Assembly: GCF_051401765.1 (NCBI RefSeq)
Contig: NC_135073.1
Coordinates: 3,906,001 to 3,970,000, forward strand
Length of the DNA stretch: 64,000 nt
Source: Calliopsis andreniformis
Lineage: Eukaryota; Arthropoda; Insecta; Hymenoptera; Andrenidae
Direction of reading: 5' to 3'
The notes under the pieces were generated by a model. That model searched no databases, was not told the DNA's origin, and saw nothing but the letters and a program-made list of their open reading frames with translations. Numbering within the stretch: position 1 is the stretch's first letter; each line of letters begins with the position of its first letter. Below, piece after piece: positions 1 to 13,881 of the stretch. The translations under genes and the position numbers were made by a program.

Positions 1-1126
1 ATTTTGTCATAAAATAATAATATCAATAATTACAGTGGAACGTTTATAAAATCGATATTCTCTCCTTTAAATGTCTATTATTTATTTTTGCCACTGTACT
101 TTAAGGTTTCACAATAAATAATATTTGTTCATAATACTAACTATATAATTATTATGAAAATATAACATGCTTTGTTATATACCTTTAATACACAGTAACA
201 TTGATATATACTAAATTGTATTTAAAAAATGTTGGAATTATAAGATAAGTTTGTTGTTATCTATACTTTGCAATTTCTACCAATATATCAGAATTACAAA
301 GAGAAAAATATTGGATAGATATTTAGTATTGTATTATTTATATCATATGGTTTCTCCTAAAATAGTGCAATTATGAAAAATATTCATAGAAGCAAATTAA
401 AAACGAAAAATGAACTATTATGGAAGATTTTAATTTTCGATGTCAAATAACTAATATTCCACTATAAACACTGAATTATTACTTTATGTCGCTCAAATAA
501 ACGTGATAGTTAATGAATTCTTAGATATTACACAGTTTATTAAATGGTCATACAGTAATATTTGCAATTATTTAACCAATGTATTTAACAATTATTTGCA
601 GACACGTTTAAAACAAGATGAAAGATAATATTTTTAGAATATACATAGCCATAAGAATCACTGCACTGAATAATTTAAAAAATTTTAAAAATTTATTGAC
701 ACATCCAAAATTTTCTTCCATACTATATAAGCATGTGCAGTGGAACTATCACATCTATCGAGCGAAAGAATATTTGGAAAAACATATTTATTATTGAAGA
801 CAGGATCAATTTTTCAGTTCTCGATTTACTTACGAAGTTTCATTAAAATCAACACGTAATATGTCCTATAATCCTTTCACAAGTATTTGAAATATCCCCA
901 CACCGACAACAGGAAAATTAAAAAAAAAAATATTGCACTTGTTACGTTCGATATAAAAAAAGTACGCGTTTAACAGTAAGAATACACCACAATAAGCTTA
1001 TTAGTTTCAGCACTGTTTTCTCAACAACTTTGGCAATAATTACAATCGCTAGTTGTTATGATTTTATTTAATTTTTGCTTCATTTCAATCACTTCAAGCA
1101 CTTTTAAAAACGATAGTTTCACTTAC
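1..1126 (-). other. Start of intron 1 of the minus-strand gene whose first exon lies at 1127-1174
   Basis: The stretch starts on the minus strand with a perfect GTAAGT donor (plus-strand positions 1121-1126). The rest is AT-rich with frequent stops in all minus-strand frames. I read it through to position 1 and found no coding exon with an acceptor, so the next exon probably lies beyond the left edge. Confidence 0.45.
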
Positions 1127-1174
1127 ACACACTGTGGCAACTATAAAACACAGGAGGAACACGGCTTTCGCCAT
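1127..1174 (-). CDS. First coding exon (signal-peptide-like) of an unidentified, probably secreted protein, partial
   Basis: Read on the minus strand, a start codon at 1174-1172 in a strong context (ACAACCATGGCG) opens 16 codons reading MAKAVFLLCFIVATVC. This is one lysine followed by an almost entirely hydrophobic run, as in a signal-peptide core. A perfect GTAAGT donor follows directly in phase 0. A TATATAAG box lies about 60 nt upstream of the start, leaving room for a 5' UTR of about 30 nt. A short first exon carrying only the signal sequence is typical of small insect secreted proteins such as odorant-binding proteins, peptides or venom components, but nothing here selects among them. 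Without splicing the frame stops after about 26 residues. The sum of promoter, start context, hydrophobic peptide and donor is the evidence; the family is unknown. Confidence 0.55.
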
Positions 1175-1232
1175 GGTTGTATCCTCCAAGAACCTGATTG
1201 CAATCACTCAATTTCCAAAAGATCGTTTCTCG

Positions 1233-1240
1233 CTTATATA
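1233..1240 (-). promoter_or_regulatory. TATA box for the minus-strand secreted-protein gene
   Basis: On the minus strand the sequence is TATATAAG followed by CG. It sits about 60 nt upstream of the start codon at 1174, which puts transcription start near 1205-1210 if spacing is normal. Confidence 0.45.
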
Positions 1241-4200
1241 TCGTGTAAATTTTGGTGACTTATTTGAACACGCTCTGATGAGGGATTTCAGTTAGTCAAA
1301 CATAAGAATGTAATTTTGCAGCACCTGAGTCAATCATGCAATGTGAATATTTTAATGCTCCACACTACGGTAGCGCACCCACCATTAACACGTTATCAAC
1401 GAATCATTTATGTGCTTCTTAAACGTGTATGATAACTTGTCACACACATGAAAGCTTCCAACTACGTATGAATTTCCGCAAATATACGTTGATTTAAATC
1501 AGTCTAAATAGATAAAGTATCATGTTTGTTAGATTTCTCTATCGATTTCTACTTTATTAATTTGTGCTTACACGCTTCTTTGTTATCACAAAATATGTAA
1601 AAATATTGTTACTTAAGTAGTCTGCAAGTGTTTACAGTAAATATCCAGACGATTGCTTTTGCGACAAATTTCAACAAATTTGTGTGATGAGGATACTCAA
1701 AACTTGGAAAGGTGACATATCCTGTCATTTTACTTCTATTAGATGAATAAATTAGACATAATAGCAGCATTTTTATTTATTTCTTATTATTTTGAAATAA
1801 TATTCTAAGAGATATTTCATTTTGTTCACGATTACTATTCCTTAAAATTTTATTCAAATTTTTGTTTGTTTGAAATGATATGATGTACACTAACAATGTG
1901 CAGCTACTGCTTAATAACATCAATCTTCTGTCCTTGTAAAAATTAATAATACTGTTAGAAATTACAGAACATTCAGGTGCCTACCACACCTAATTCGTAC
2001 GTCTGAACTACCCAAAATTATGAGTTGGTTAAAAAGTTGTTCTAAATATAAGTACTTATACAAATTACATAGTTTTATTTTTTTGTAGACGAAAGCGTTT
2101 CGAGAATTCGTAGGTAAATTTGGTTTTTCTTTTATGAAATGTTCTTTTCGTTTAAATGACCTTTTCTAAGTGAAAATGTACATATTCAACAGTTAACATA
2201 AATTTAAATTGCATATGTATTTAATGGTTAACAAAATATTTAATTTTATTCATAGAAAATTGTTTTCAATTAACGGCAAGGTGAAAGTAGTCATCAATGA
2301 TAACTTTAATACCGCAGCAATATACTTACAACATATCGCACACGTACTTCAAACTTGACACAACTCGAAAAACGTGATTTTTGAATTATAGCTATAAATC
2401 AGTTCGATAAATGCACCTCTATTCATTATAAAATGTTCACTGATTAAAGATCAAAATTATAGAATTTATTCGAAGAAGTCTCCAAATTTAAATTACAAAT
2501 TATTTAAATAATAACAAGAAAATCATCTAATGCAAGTAACAGATAATTATTTTTTATACTAACTACTCAAGTAAGATAACTTTTGTTAAGTGAAACTACT
2601 TTTTATTTGATAAATAATTTTCTCCTAAACGCATGAATGGTACTTTGCTTCTCTTCAAAAACATACTTTTTGAGTTCTGTCACTTTTGTAATACATCTGT
2701 GATATGTATACAAAAAGCAAGATATATCGCTGAAGTGTTAAATTCAACCAGTGCATAAAGGTTATTCAGATCTGATAATTATATAAATGAACATTAAAGC
2801 AAATTTATTACTTTACTGTTTCACATTACATTCCTTACAATCTTTTCTTAGCGTCGACCTATTTCACAAGTTTCTTAATAAAATCATACGTTCAATAAAA
2901 TAATCAGTTCATCTTATTACCTTCTACTATTTTACACAAGAAACTACCACGTGTGATTTAAAATAAGTATTGATGAACGAAGTAGTACAACTAAATTAAT
3001 GATTTTTTGCTGAGCTGCATGGACTAATACAGTACAGAATGTATGATTACATTAAAATAAAACAAAAATTTTCACATGCTTTCTACGAATTCACTTATAA
3101 TAAGTTAACATTAAAATGTGCCCTCTTTGAAGTTATGTAATAAATTAATAGTTTATTAGCTCATTTGATTCTAGCTAAATGCTTGTACCAATCTTCATAA
3201 TTAATCACACGCGTAAGCAAAACATGGTAATTACTTGAAAAACACGTTTTGGATGTTTTCATGAGAATGTATTTATGTAATACTAGCCTAGACAAACCTA
3301 AACAAAATCATCTGTACAAGATGTTTCGTAAACGAAGCTACGAAGGTAGTAATTTTACATGACAAAATTAAAATGACAATTTCAAGCGTTTTAAATTGTA
3401 CTTTGATATACTAATAATTTACGAAAAAATATAATACTATATCGTCGACTTATTTTTTTTTATGAAGATTTATTGTTGTTTTACTTATACCATCAGTTAC
3501 AAGATTACATTGTTTTGAAATCTTAGACTTGAAGGTTTCCATAAAAATCATGCGGGTATCTTATTTACGATACATACAAAGTAAATATAGTTCTATTACA
3601 AAATTTATAATAATTACTGATTCGTTTAATCTATTTTAATTTAACACTATTAAAATTTAAAACCCTTATGCTTACTTATCTGATGGCTGTGGAAATCGTC
3701 CTTATACGCGCTTATAATTAAAATGAGAAAGATAATTTAAAGAAAGATTGTCAAATTAGAAATTTGTTTGGAAAAGGAAAAATAGGAATTAAATAAATTA
3801 TTTCTCCACTAACAAATATATTTATTAGCCACATTTTGTGTGTGTTAAAAATATTAATATTGTATCCTGGTGAGGCATCTGTACCTTATTTTAAACAGAC
3901 ATTCAAAATAAATTAGAAGAATTGTAAAAGTTGTGAACCACAACCGATTTTTCATTATTTCATAAAATGACGGTTACTTTAAAGTGAAAAATGTAAATTC
4001 TTACTTTAGGCGTACATTGAGAGCAGAGTAACGCAGAGTGACGAAGGAAAGTATAAAAATTGTGACGTGTTTATAATGCTCCAATGTGCAGTGTCATATT
4101 GTCTTTCACTGATTACAAAGACACTGTGCAACATTGCATCAATCAATGTCGTACGCCTGTAGCCATATACTAAAATAGAAATCGTTTTTTTGCAGTTATT

Positions 4201-5172
4201 AAAAAATAGAAATTCAAAATACAAAACTCAATGATTTTAGTTTTTATTTTAATTTTTAAATCTATTCGATTCTTTATTGTCCAGTACTTTACTCGAATTA
4301 TAAAATGTTCATTGCCTAAAAAACACGCATTTGCTGGTGACGCTTTTTGACGTTGGTAACGTTGGTGACGGTAACTTTACAAAGGCTTAACTAATTTAGA
4401 ATATTACATTTTAGAATAGTAAATGTAACTCTTTATGCTTTAAAATTTACCTTCTGTCTCAAAAATATAATTATTTAATTTATCGATATTCTCAAATGCA
4501 ATTTTTCTCAATTATCGCAAAGAAATATCAAACACATTAATTTCTTAACAACTAAAACTTTTTGACGGAACGAAGACGAAGTAAAAAATTTCTTCGCTAA
4601 CCTTTTGCTTATACTTCGTTTAAGATACTCTTTAGATATTCAGTTGATACCTCTATCCAGACAAAAGTGTATTTTTGAATAAAAGCTACGCAGCTCTTCC
4701 TTTCGTCTGCAGTCTGCTCTTTCATTATTTATTCTAGCATATAAAAATGATAGACATTGTCAGTCAATCTATCGGCCTCGGAAGAAGAAGAAAAACACGG
4801 TAGTTGATCGTGAAAGACTTTATAGCATTATTCAAACATTTCCATTATTTGCAAAGTGTCTGAAATAATCTACCTTTTCATTTCACGTCACTGATCGTAA
4901 GTCTGTTTTATCTGGAACACAGTGGAACTTGAATACCTAGAAATCTATAAATTTACAGACTTGCCCGTTGCATTATTCTTGGCAAACAAAGATATAATAC
5001 ATCACCTCGACGAATGCGGGGGCCTAACTTTAGCTCTATCTTCCTGCAATTATCGAGGTTCCGCGGTGCTAGTTAAGAATTTAACGTTTTTCGTCACGAT
5101 CAACATTCACGAGGGGCGTACGTCTGCACGCGCGCAAGTGCAGACACGTACAGTAATACCACCCCAATAAAA

Positions 5173-5208
5173 CGTTCCCATAGAGGCGCACGGGGTGTCG
5201 TGGGAACG
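5173..5208. repeat. Short inverted repeat (hairpin) in a GC-richer island
   Basis: The arms CGTTCCCA (5173-5180) and TGGGAACG (5201-5208) are perfectly complementary across a 20-nt GC-rich loop. The surrounding 5050-5300 block has higher GC than the background. The function is unknown; it may be part of a regulatory element or chance. Confidence 0.35.
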
Positions 5209-6445
5209 GTCTCGTCCGATCTAAAGCGCCAAACGTATTTTTATGGGGAGCGCGTAGACGCGTCCAAGCAGTTTAGGGATTCCATTGTGGCCGATCGAGG
5301 ATCCTTTTCTCGAGTCAACACAACAAGTATTTTATAAACTGTAAACGAGTTCGAAGGCACGGTACTGTCGTGTTCCTTTCGTTAGAAAAGCCAACTTGTC
5401 GCAGGAAAAATTTTATCTCATTTCAGATTCATCGGTCACAGAAGGAACACATGTTTCTGCGTGATCCTGTTTGCTCAGTCATGGGCTAATATTTGCAGGC
5501 TGTTTAAACGTCATGAACGACGCGAATTTGAATCCAATGAAACTGCTTTTGTATACGATACGATGCACCATATCTAGCTTTTTCGCGTAAAAATCCAGTC
5601 GATTGTTTATCGATCGTCGTATGTAGACTTTTCTGTTTTTTGTTATGGTCTGGTCGGGAGTGAGCAGTTTAAGTTTTTGGCTAAAGTTATAAAATTGGAT
5701 TTTTTTTTGCACTTTAAGGAAAAATGCGAAGCTCTTATGTGTTCTTAACTCTACTTGTATGAATTTATACTTTAGTATATATTGGTTACAACAGATTAGG
5801 AATTATAAGACATTTATTGTTATGGGTTTACAATAAAGATAGACCAAAAATATAGTTTTCATTTGCAAGAATCTTTTTATAACATTTATTTCTGTAATTA
5901 TGAACATCTGTTAGTATGACTTTAAATTTTAAATGAATTTTTGCTTTAAGGGAGAAAGTACAATTAAAAGGAAGCAGAAATCAAAAGGGTTTTTTTTATT
6001 TAAAAAGCTAGAACATTTCTTACAAAAGCTAAACCAATCAGAATCCTTTTCACAGAAAAATAAATCGAATGCGAGCTACACGTTCTTGGTGCAACGCAAG
6101 TAAAGCATAATGTTTTTTGCATTTGTGTACATACTCTTTTCTTGGAAATTACTGACGTGACTCTGATAAGTGATTTTCAGTGTCTTCGAATTAGAAATAT
6201 TCGGAAAATTGAACCGAAGCACGTGGAGGGAAGGGGAATACGGTTAGTTAGACCGTAAATCTGCTTACAGTAAACGAAAGGAATTTGCCTTGTCTCTTTA
6301 AACTCCTCAAGCACTTAAACTTGTATACACTTTGATGCATTCGTACCCAGTCAAAATTCGGACTTCATTTTCTTGATAGCGAAACGCGTTATGAAGGAAT
6401 TTTCATCGATTTATTTTATTTGTATCTTATACATAAAATTACTAT

Positions 6446-6486
6446 GTGTCTATTTGCAATTGTCATATGACAATTGCATTAGACAC
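6446..6486. repeat. Near-perfect palindrome, 24-bp perfect core
   Basis: Positions 6455-6478 are their own reverse complement, centred on CATATG. Imperfect pairing continues outwards to GTGTC on the left and GACAC on the right. There is no spacer, so it could extrude as a cruciform. No transposon features surround it. Confidence 0.6.
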
Positions 6487-9400
6487 CTCATATAACAAGA
6501 AATATTTCAATATAAAAAATGGGTTTTGTCTAAAAATTTGGCGTGTTCAAATCATGTTGGTTTCCAAAGAATTTGATATTAATCTGTAGTAAATATTCAT
6601 TTTTGCACATACTTATTCGATATGAATATTGATCCCAATTAGTGAAAGCGGAGAAGTGTAATTATGAAATTTTATCAATTATGATACGTAGAATTGATAA
6701 TCAGCAATTTAAAATTCAATTCGCAGAAGTGAAAGATCCAGCCCAAACAGTAAAAATATTTGCATTTCTTGCACGTTAATGATCTTAAGTGGCACTTAAT
6801 TAACGTTATTAATCAGTGCAATACTTACTACACATTCAGTGATCGATTACGTCAATGTTATTTCAAATATTTTCACTGTCATAACGATATTGGTAAAAAA
6901 AATAATTACCAAATTTTATTTTCCTGTATTTTATCTAATTTATGAAATAATCTGTATATTTTATTAGGAAATATGTAAACTCATATTCATACGTACAAAA
7001 CTGTTAATTTATTATCGAAAATGTAACACAATATATATTTATTCGCTAAAATAATATAATATTGCTTGCTAAGTTATATGTATATTATTTTTCAGATCCC
7101 GTCGAGGTTGCGCTTCTGGTAAATAGTTCTCGGTGAGTCAATATTTACAATTAGTTAAAAATTATAACAAAAATGATAAGCATTAATTCGATAGGTATGT
7201 AGTATAACTTTGGGCTTAAGTAAACAGGTTTAAAATGTAACTTATATCATTGTTACAAATTTTGTTCTAATGCATAACATTAAGAGATCTTAGAATCTTT
7301 TATATAACAATTAAAAGATTCTTATAATTTTAATTAAACACATCTACAGAAGATGAGACAAAGTTTGAATCAAGTAGGATCGAACGTATATGTTATATTT
7401 GTGGAGTAACTTTTTATACTTTAAAGGAAGTTTATATTTCGAGAAAGTAGACTTTTGACATCTGCTCTCGTATTCACTTCCTGTATCAGGATATGATTGC
7501 CACGTGGTCCCTATATTTTTTACATGCCTGAAAATGACCGAATACATTAGGGAGATTTCGTCGCGAAGTTGTCAGGAAGTAATGAACTTAAGAAAAGGTA
7601 TACGTATAGTATTTCCCAATAGGAAAGATACAACTGAGAAACCATGTACATGGATAGGTTGTAAATAGGTATATACTACTTGAACTGTAGCGAGTGTTAA
7701 ATAAGCGAAAGAAAAAGTGTGTATTAAATATAGGTCTAAAGAACGCTGATTTTCAAATTATTTATTAAATAACACTTACTACTTGAAAAATATAGATCAT
7801 TCATAGTTAACTTTAAATTCTTTAATTAATAACAACATTTTATTAGTAATACCCTAAAGTAATATAAAATAGTCCATATTAAATAATATAAAATAAAATT
7901 TTAATTCGTTGTATCTTTATTTATAACAACACTTAACAACTTTGATATATTAAGGTATTAGTAGTACCTATCTAAAAATGTATGGGTACTAGTTCATTTA
8001 GTATAAGAATTTTCGAGAAAACATATTTAATTCCTTACTGGAATATTTACTATAAAAAAAATTTAATATTCGGGAATACGAAACTTCTTAGTTTGTTATT
8101 AGAAGCAAAGTTTGGACTCGTTTTTGCCAAATATTTTTCATTTATTTTAATGACGTTGATTTTATTTTGTTTATTTTAAGTATTTTAGCATTAAGTATTA
8201 TAAAAATTTTTAATTTTCTTTTTCGAAGACAAGAACTCTAGAAAATAAATATAATTGCTTCGTTGGTTTACCTTCTAATCCTATGTGGAGTATACTCTAC
8301 AGCTATATAATATAACATTCTAGATTCGAAAATAAACACTTTCAAACTTAAAGAAACTTAGAAAATTATTAGGGTAAAATAGAGCTGTCTTATGAAACAA
8401 TTTTAAAATATTATTCAATATTTATATTTTGACTTGGTTCACCTTTATCTTCAATTTTTTTTAGAATTATATTAACTAATACATCAACATTTAGTTAAAA
8501 ATTACAGTATTAAAAAATATAGAATACTTACTTATAACAATAATAGCAAAGTATACTAATACACAATATAAAAGATTAACTAATAGTGAGAAATAAGAAT
8601 ATAGTGAGGTAATATTTACAAGAATATTTTATATTTTAAAAAATTCTAATAACCAGACACCTACATCAATAACGTTTAACAGTATAACCTGAATTTAGTG
8701 ATAACCATATTCTAAAAACGACAATAAAAAGGAAGGATTTAAATATAGACATAATAAAGTATTGTTTCCACAGACGAAACATATCCCATGAACTTTTTAA
8801 TTACACGGTAAACATGGCACCGACATAAATAAATTCTTCGGCAATCAATAAATGAATTTAATTTATATCTGTTGTAATAGCAGTTTTAAGACTGGTCCAT
8901 TGAGAAATATGGAATACAAATACAAGAATATCACGTAGTATCAACTATTGAATCGTAATGTCATGTTATGATTAACAAGTATTTATTATGTAAATATACT
9001 CGCGGAAGTAAAAGAGATGAGACAAAGAATATAAATCATAAATCCGTAATATTACCAAAGCGATTATTTTACATTTTGTGGTTCTCTTGAGATGAAGATG
9101 ACACGTGTTACGCAAAAGTGAATTGAATGCCGTTAGATCGTATTTCTTCCGGATCAAATAATTTTCTTCATACCAATACTGGGACTGTGTGGCTTAAATT
9201 CGTGAAACCATTATCTTAACTATGTCTGTGAAAAACAACCTTTCTACATTGCAATTTGTTAACGAAGAAAATTTATGGAGGTGTGATTTATCTTGCAGAC
9301 GGTAAAGTCTAACAGTTTTTCCTGTTTATTAAAATATTATAAAAATTTGTGGCAATGTCAAACTTGTTTACAAAATACGCTCCATAAATACTCAGGAAAG

Positions 9401-12240
9401 TATAAGTGGTGTGCCAGCCAATTTCATTCGCTTATACATATATCCATTGTACCATGTAATGTGGAAACTTTACTTTTAAACTATATCACTCGCAATCAAA
9501 TGCTCTACTAAATTTATTTACGTCAATAACAATTTTTGTTGCTGGTGCTTATAATTAAATTCGTAAAAAATTCTGGAGTACACTTCAATTTTACAAGAAA
9601 AATGTTTTGATATTAATATAATTAATTTATTACTTCGGTAAGTCAAACATTTTTTTATTAAACTCTATTCAGGGTTAGATTTATATTACTTAAATTTTAG
9701 AATAACATATGTTACTTATGTAATAGTTCAAACAATTTATAGTTATCTGTAATATTATACAAGAAATTCAGGAGTAAAAAAATGTTAATTTTATGTTTTT
9801 GTACGCATGATGTAATAAGAATATAATATTATGATATGTATTTATTATCTGCTGCTGTTGGTATGATATGTTGCTGTTTCCATACCTACATTTAATGTGT
9901 TTTAGAAACACAGAAAAATTCTGTTAAGTACTTTTGCATATCTAAATTGAAGTTTTTTTGTTACTTCAAATAATTTATTGCGGTCATAAAAAGCCATAAT
10001 GTACCATTCTAAAATTAATAAAGTTGGTTATTGATGATACAACGACAGTAATTAATGCGTTCTCACTATGAATAGACGTGTTTCCTAGTAATTTTCTCTT
10101 TCTCTGCATGAAAGGTGATTTCCAGAAATACCATGTCGTAATATACCGTGATTCATAGAACGATGATAGAAAATATTTCAACATGAATGATACAATGAAT
10201 AAGGGGGAATGATCACAGCATAGCAAAAATAAGTAGTAAACGTTAACATAATTGATATTAATACATTTCAATTGAATGTAATTGTAATATTCCTACTTAG
10301 CGTTATGCATTGTATAAAGTTTGATATTTTATAATTGCTCTGCTTTTATTTGAGAATAACTATAAATAATAATATTATCTCTCATGACATATATGTACAT
10401 ACAAAAATATGATATATTTATTGTACGTTTCAATCTTCCTATTCTTTCTTTTCATAGTATAAATATGTACCTATGTTTAAAACAATATTTCTGTAGCTTA
10501 AAAATATTATTTAAAGTAGCAATAGCAAAATTAGCAAATTGAAATTATTAACAGAACTTAAATACATGTATGAGAAATCGATAACTACAGAACTAGTATT
10601 AAAGTTCAATCTGCATTGTAACACATGTTACGTGTTGTCTACCTGTTCATGCACATTGTTCATGGGAATACAGCAGCATGTGGTTTTATCTACGACCATA
10701 TGGCGTATCGGGAAATGCACGTGCGAAAGAATCGAGACGAATCCCATGTAGACTGTTACTTCCTTTAAATTGCTGGCGCATAATACAGCAAACGCATCGT
10801 CACCGACCATTTTTACTTTTGAAATTTCTTACGATTGATTTTTTTACTAGGAAACTAATTCATTCTTTTTATTTTGAGTGTTAAGAAAGTTATTATTTTT
10901 ATTTTTATTTAAAGCAGTTAAATCACTTTTGGAGCGAAGAATATGTGCAAATTTTTATTAGATAATATTTCACACTATTTGTACATTACATTTATTTAAT
11001 CATTTTATAAATATAATTTTTAAATTATATAATTATAATTTTAAATTATTTAATTTTTAAATTATGTTTATAAAATTATTATTAAATTGTATTTATAAAG
11101 TTATTTATTATATTTAATTATTAAGTATAATTGTATTGTAACTATTATTATAAAAATATGAGCCGTATATAAATGAGCGTAATGACAAAATACGTTTTAT
11201 GCTTTCAACATAGAATTCAGTAAAAGCAAGACGTTGTCTTTGTAAATTAAATAAAATATTTAATATCGATTAATTAAACAAGAAAAAAAGATTACAATTC
11301 ATCTAATTAAGACGCAAAAATGAAGTGGAGTGGCAACAGTATAAAGCATTAATCATTATGTATATAAGAAATAAATTATGATAATTATGATGACGGAACA
11401 TTAATTTCATTATCAGGGTAAAGATAGACTAATTTAGTGTTATCGAAGATTTGTTAACTAAACTTGAAAGCACTGGTAAAAGAAAGGCCTCTTGAATAAT
11501 CGTTTTTAAAAAATAAAAACAGTTTTGTAGTATAAATATAAACTATGTCTTTAATTTCTTATGTGAACAATCTAGACAGAAATATTTTGCAGAATAGGAA
11601 CTGCATTATTAACCGCGCGAAATTGGAATTCGCCTGGAGGACAGTACCGCAGTTGTTCAATAGTGGTAATGTAGGCAGATTCGATTCAAAATTGTAGGCA
11701 CGTATGTATTTTAAAAATTCGTGTTCATACTCCATAAAGAAAATACTGGCAAAAAGATTCTCTCTTTTTTTCAAAAATAGGCAATCGATAACGGGCCATT
11801 TAACTGCAACTGCACGTAAAATTACCTACATACTAAGCTATTAATTGCTCAGTAACATATATTATAATTAGTTCAAAATAATTGAAACCACTACTTTAAC
11901 ATCTTACGGTACTTAATATTGCACATTTTATATCAATACAAAATTTCAAGTTTTCGATGATACCTATCCTACAAACTGCTAAAAGAAAACAAAGTGCAGC
12001 TCACTGATGATCATAAGATACACAATACATTAGAACTAGTCTTATTTCAACCATTCCAACGGTATATGATTTGTCAAATTGGTGTTTTATTAGTGAACAC
12101 ATTTTTTTTCTTAATCATTTCCACAGCCTCGTGCAACACTATTTTAGCCAAAAATTTGTATTTAGAATTGTACTACTTTCAACTTCATTAAAACAATGCA
12201 TTCTGTACTTAATTATTATGTGTCTTAGACCTTGAAACGG

Positions 12241-12540
12241 ATAGCACACGACGTGTATTTTATGTCTATTTTGTGACTTAATTTGGACGTTTTAAAAACG
12301 TTTAACAGCGTACGTCTTAAAGACTTACGAAATTTACGTCCATAAGACGTCTTAAAGATATCTATTTTTTATCTTAACGACTGATGGACATAATTTGGAT
12401 GTCCTTAAGATGTCTTATAAATGTCTTCTAAGATGTCCTAAAAATATACTGATTTGTAACCTCAGACGTCTCAAAGACGTCTTTTGGACATTTTTAGGTC
12501 TTTACTGGATATCTTAATAAGGTTTTTAAGACGTCTCTAT
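12241..12540 (+). mobile_element. GACGTC-palindrome element, copy A (nearly full length, 3' terminus eroded)
   Basis: The copy starts with ATAGCACACGACGT and is made of degenerate repeats of the type GACGTCTTAAA(A)ACGTC. It ends in TTTTTAAGACGTCTCTAT, which matches the end of copy C except that the last few bases of the terminal inverted repeat are lost. It shares with copy C the internal landmark ACTGATTTGTAAC and the tract following it. It has no coding capacity. It is probably a short non-autonomous DNA element; the superfamily is not recognised. Confidence 0.6.
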
Positions 12541-12547
12541 ACCCCCG

Positions 12548-12807
12548 ATAGCACACGACGTCTTGAAGACGTCTATTTTATGTTCATTTTATGCCTGAAC
12601 GTCTTACGACATAATGTAGACGTCTTAAAAACATCCAAGAGCGTACATTTTAAAGACTTCCAAAGTTTATGTCTATAAAACGTCTTAAAAACACAGTACA
12701 TGGATGTCCTAAGGACTTACGCTTTTGGACGTCTTAAAAACGTCTAATTTTTGTCTAAACATCTTATATATATAGTTTGGACGTCCTTAAAACGTCTTAT
12801 AAATGTT
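12548..12807 (+). mobile_element. GACGTC-palindrome element, copy B (3'-truncated)
   Basis: The copy restarts with ATAGCACACGACGTCTTGAA directly after copy A and tracks the inverted copy C closely over about 260 bp. Shared landmarks include ATCCAAGAGCGTACA and TTACGCTTTTGGACGTC. Similarity stops abruptly after ATAAATGTT at about 12807, so roughly a third of the element is missing. B is more similar to C than to its neighbour A. Confidence 0.65.
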
Positions 12808-13881
12808 ATAAATTTGGGACTGTATATAAGGTACGATTTTATTTCAAAATGAACTCAACTCAAGAAAATTGTATCACATTATTAGTACGAGAATATATAA
12901 ATGTACTTCGACAATGCTTAATTAATAGTGCATCTGTATTAAACGATTATTATTATTATTATTAAATATTACAATAGAAAAAGGCAATAATATTTGACTT
13001 CAAGTTTAGAACCAGTGGATGCATACTATATGTAAATGCACTGCTTTATTAACAGACCATTGGCATTCTCTAACAATACAAAACGTAAATAAGTATTTAT
13101 ACTAATTATAAATAGTTACTAGTTTCGAATAATTTTAGGGTTCACTGTTAATATTTGCTTTATATTCTTTAGTAAATAAATACCTTTTGCACATTTCTCA
13201 CAAATGGGAATTTTGTATGAGAAAAGTGTAGACATTTCTTGGTAGATATGGCTTTGCATAATATACTGATATCACGTAAACTTAATTCATCGATTGCGCA
13301 ACAATACACTGTCCTTGTAAAAACCGGTTATTGACAACATTTTCGTGGACTTCATGTTTTCATTAGACAATGCGTTGCAATGTTTTCCAGAGAGACGCAA
13401 GAATTTTCAATGCTTTTCTAGTTAATTATATATTTCTCTTTTTTGTAAAAGAATGTCTGTTTCCACTAGGGAAATATTGTACGGACTTTATCGAGATCGT
13501 TCTTTGAATATCATTAATCTTTCATTAACATTCAGTCCCGTTGTACAACCACATTTCTTGAACGACAACTTTCTCACATAAAGACCTGTAGTTAATTGTG
13601 ATTTTCCATTATTTTATCATGATTTTTATATAAAATAAATAAGAATAAGTTTTTCCGAAACAGTATATTGATTAGAGTATTATAAAATGTGTATTATATC
13701 TAGTACACATAACAGGAGGAATGAAAAGCAAACAAAGTAGTTAAAATAAAAGTAGGTAGATATCTATCATGCATTTTAATGATTTATGATTTCACATTTT
13801 TCGAGCAAAACATTATTTCTTTAATTCTTAATTTTGTTTACGACTTACATTTTATAAATATAGAAATACTTATTATCCCAA
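12808..13881. other. Spacer between oppositely oriented GACGTC elements; no gene seen
   Basis: About 1.07 kb of AT-rich DNA with a short TTA/ATT run near 12948-12965 and no convincing coding region. It would be the loop if copies B and C paired. Confidence 0.45.

Larger units (their letters stand above)
1251..12240. other. Intergenic, AT-rich, no supportable gene
   Basis: Open frames are short, AT-driven and lack recognisable protein character. The only compositionally distinct part is about 4680-5470, which is clearly richer in G and C. It contains a short hairpin (5173-5180 with 5201-5208) and a TATAAAAA at 4740-4747, but no coding exon I can defend. A separate perfect palindrome is listed at 6446-6486. 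Confidence 0.5.

Noticed and set aside
4740..4765. TATAAAAA followed by TCAGTC as a core promoter near 4.75 kb
   Set aside because: Spacing of about 22 nt is shorter than the usual 30, and no coding exon follows.
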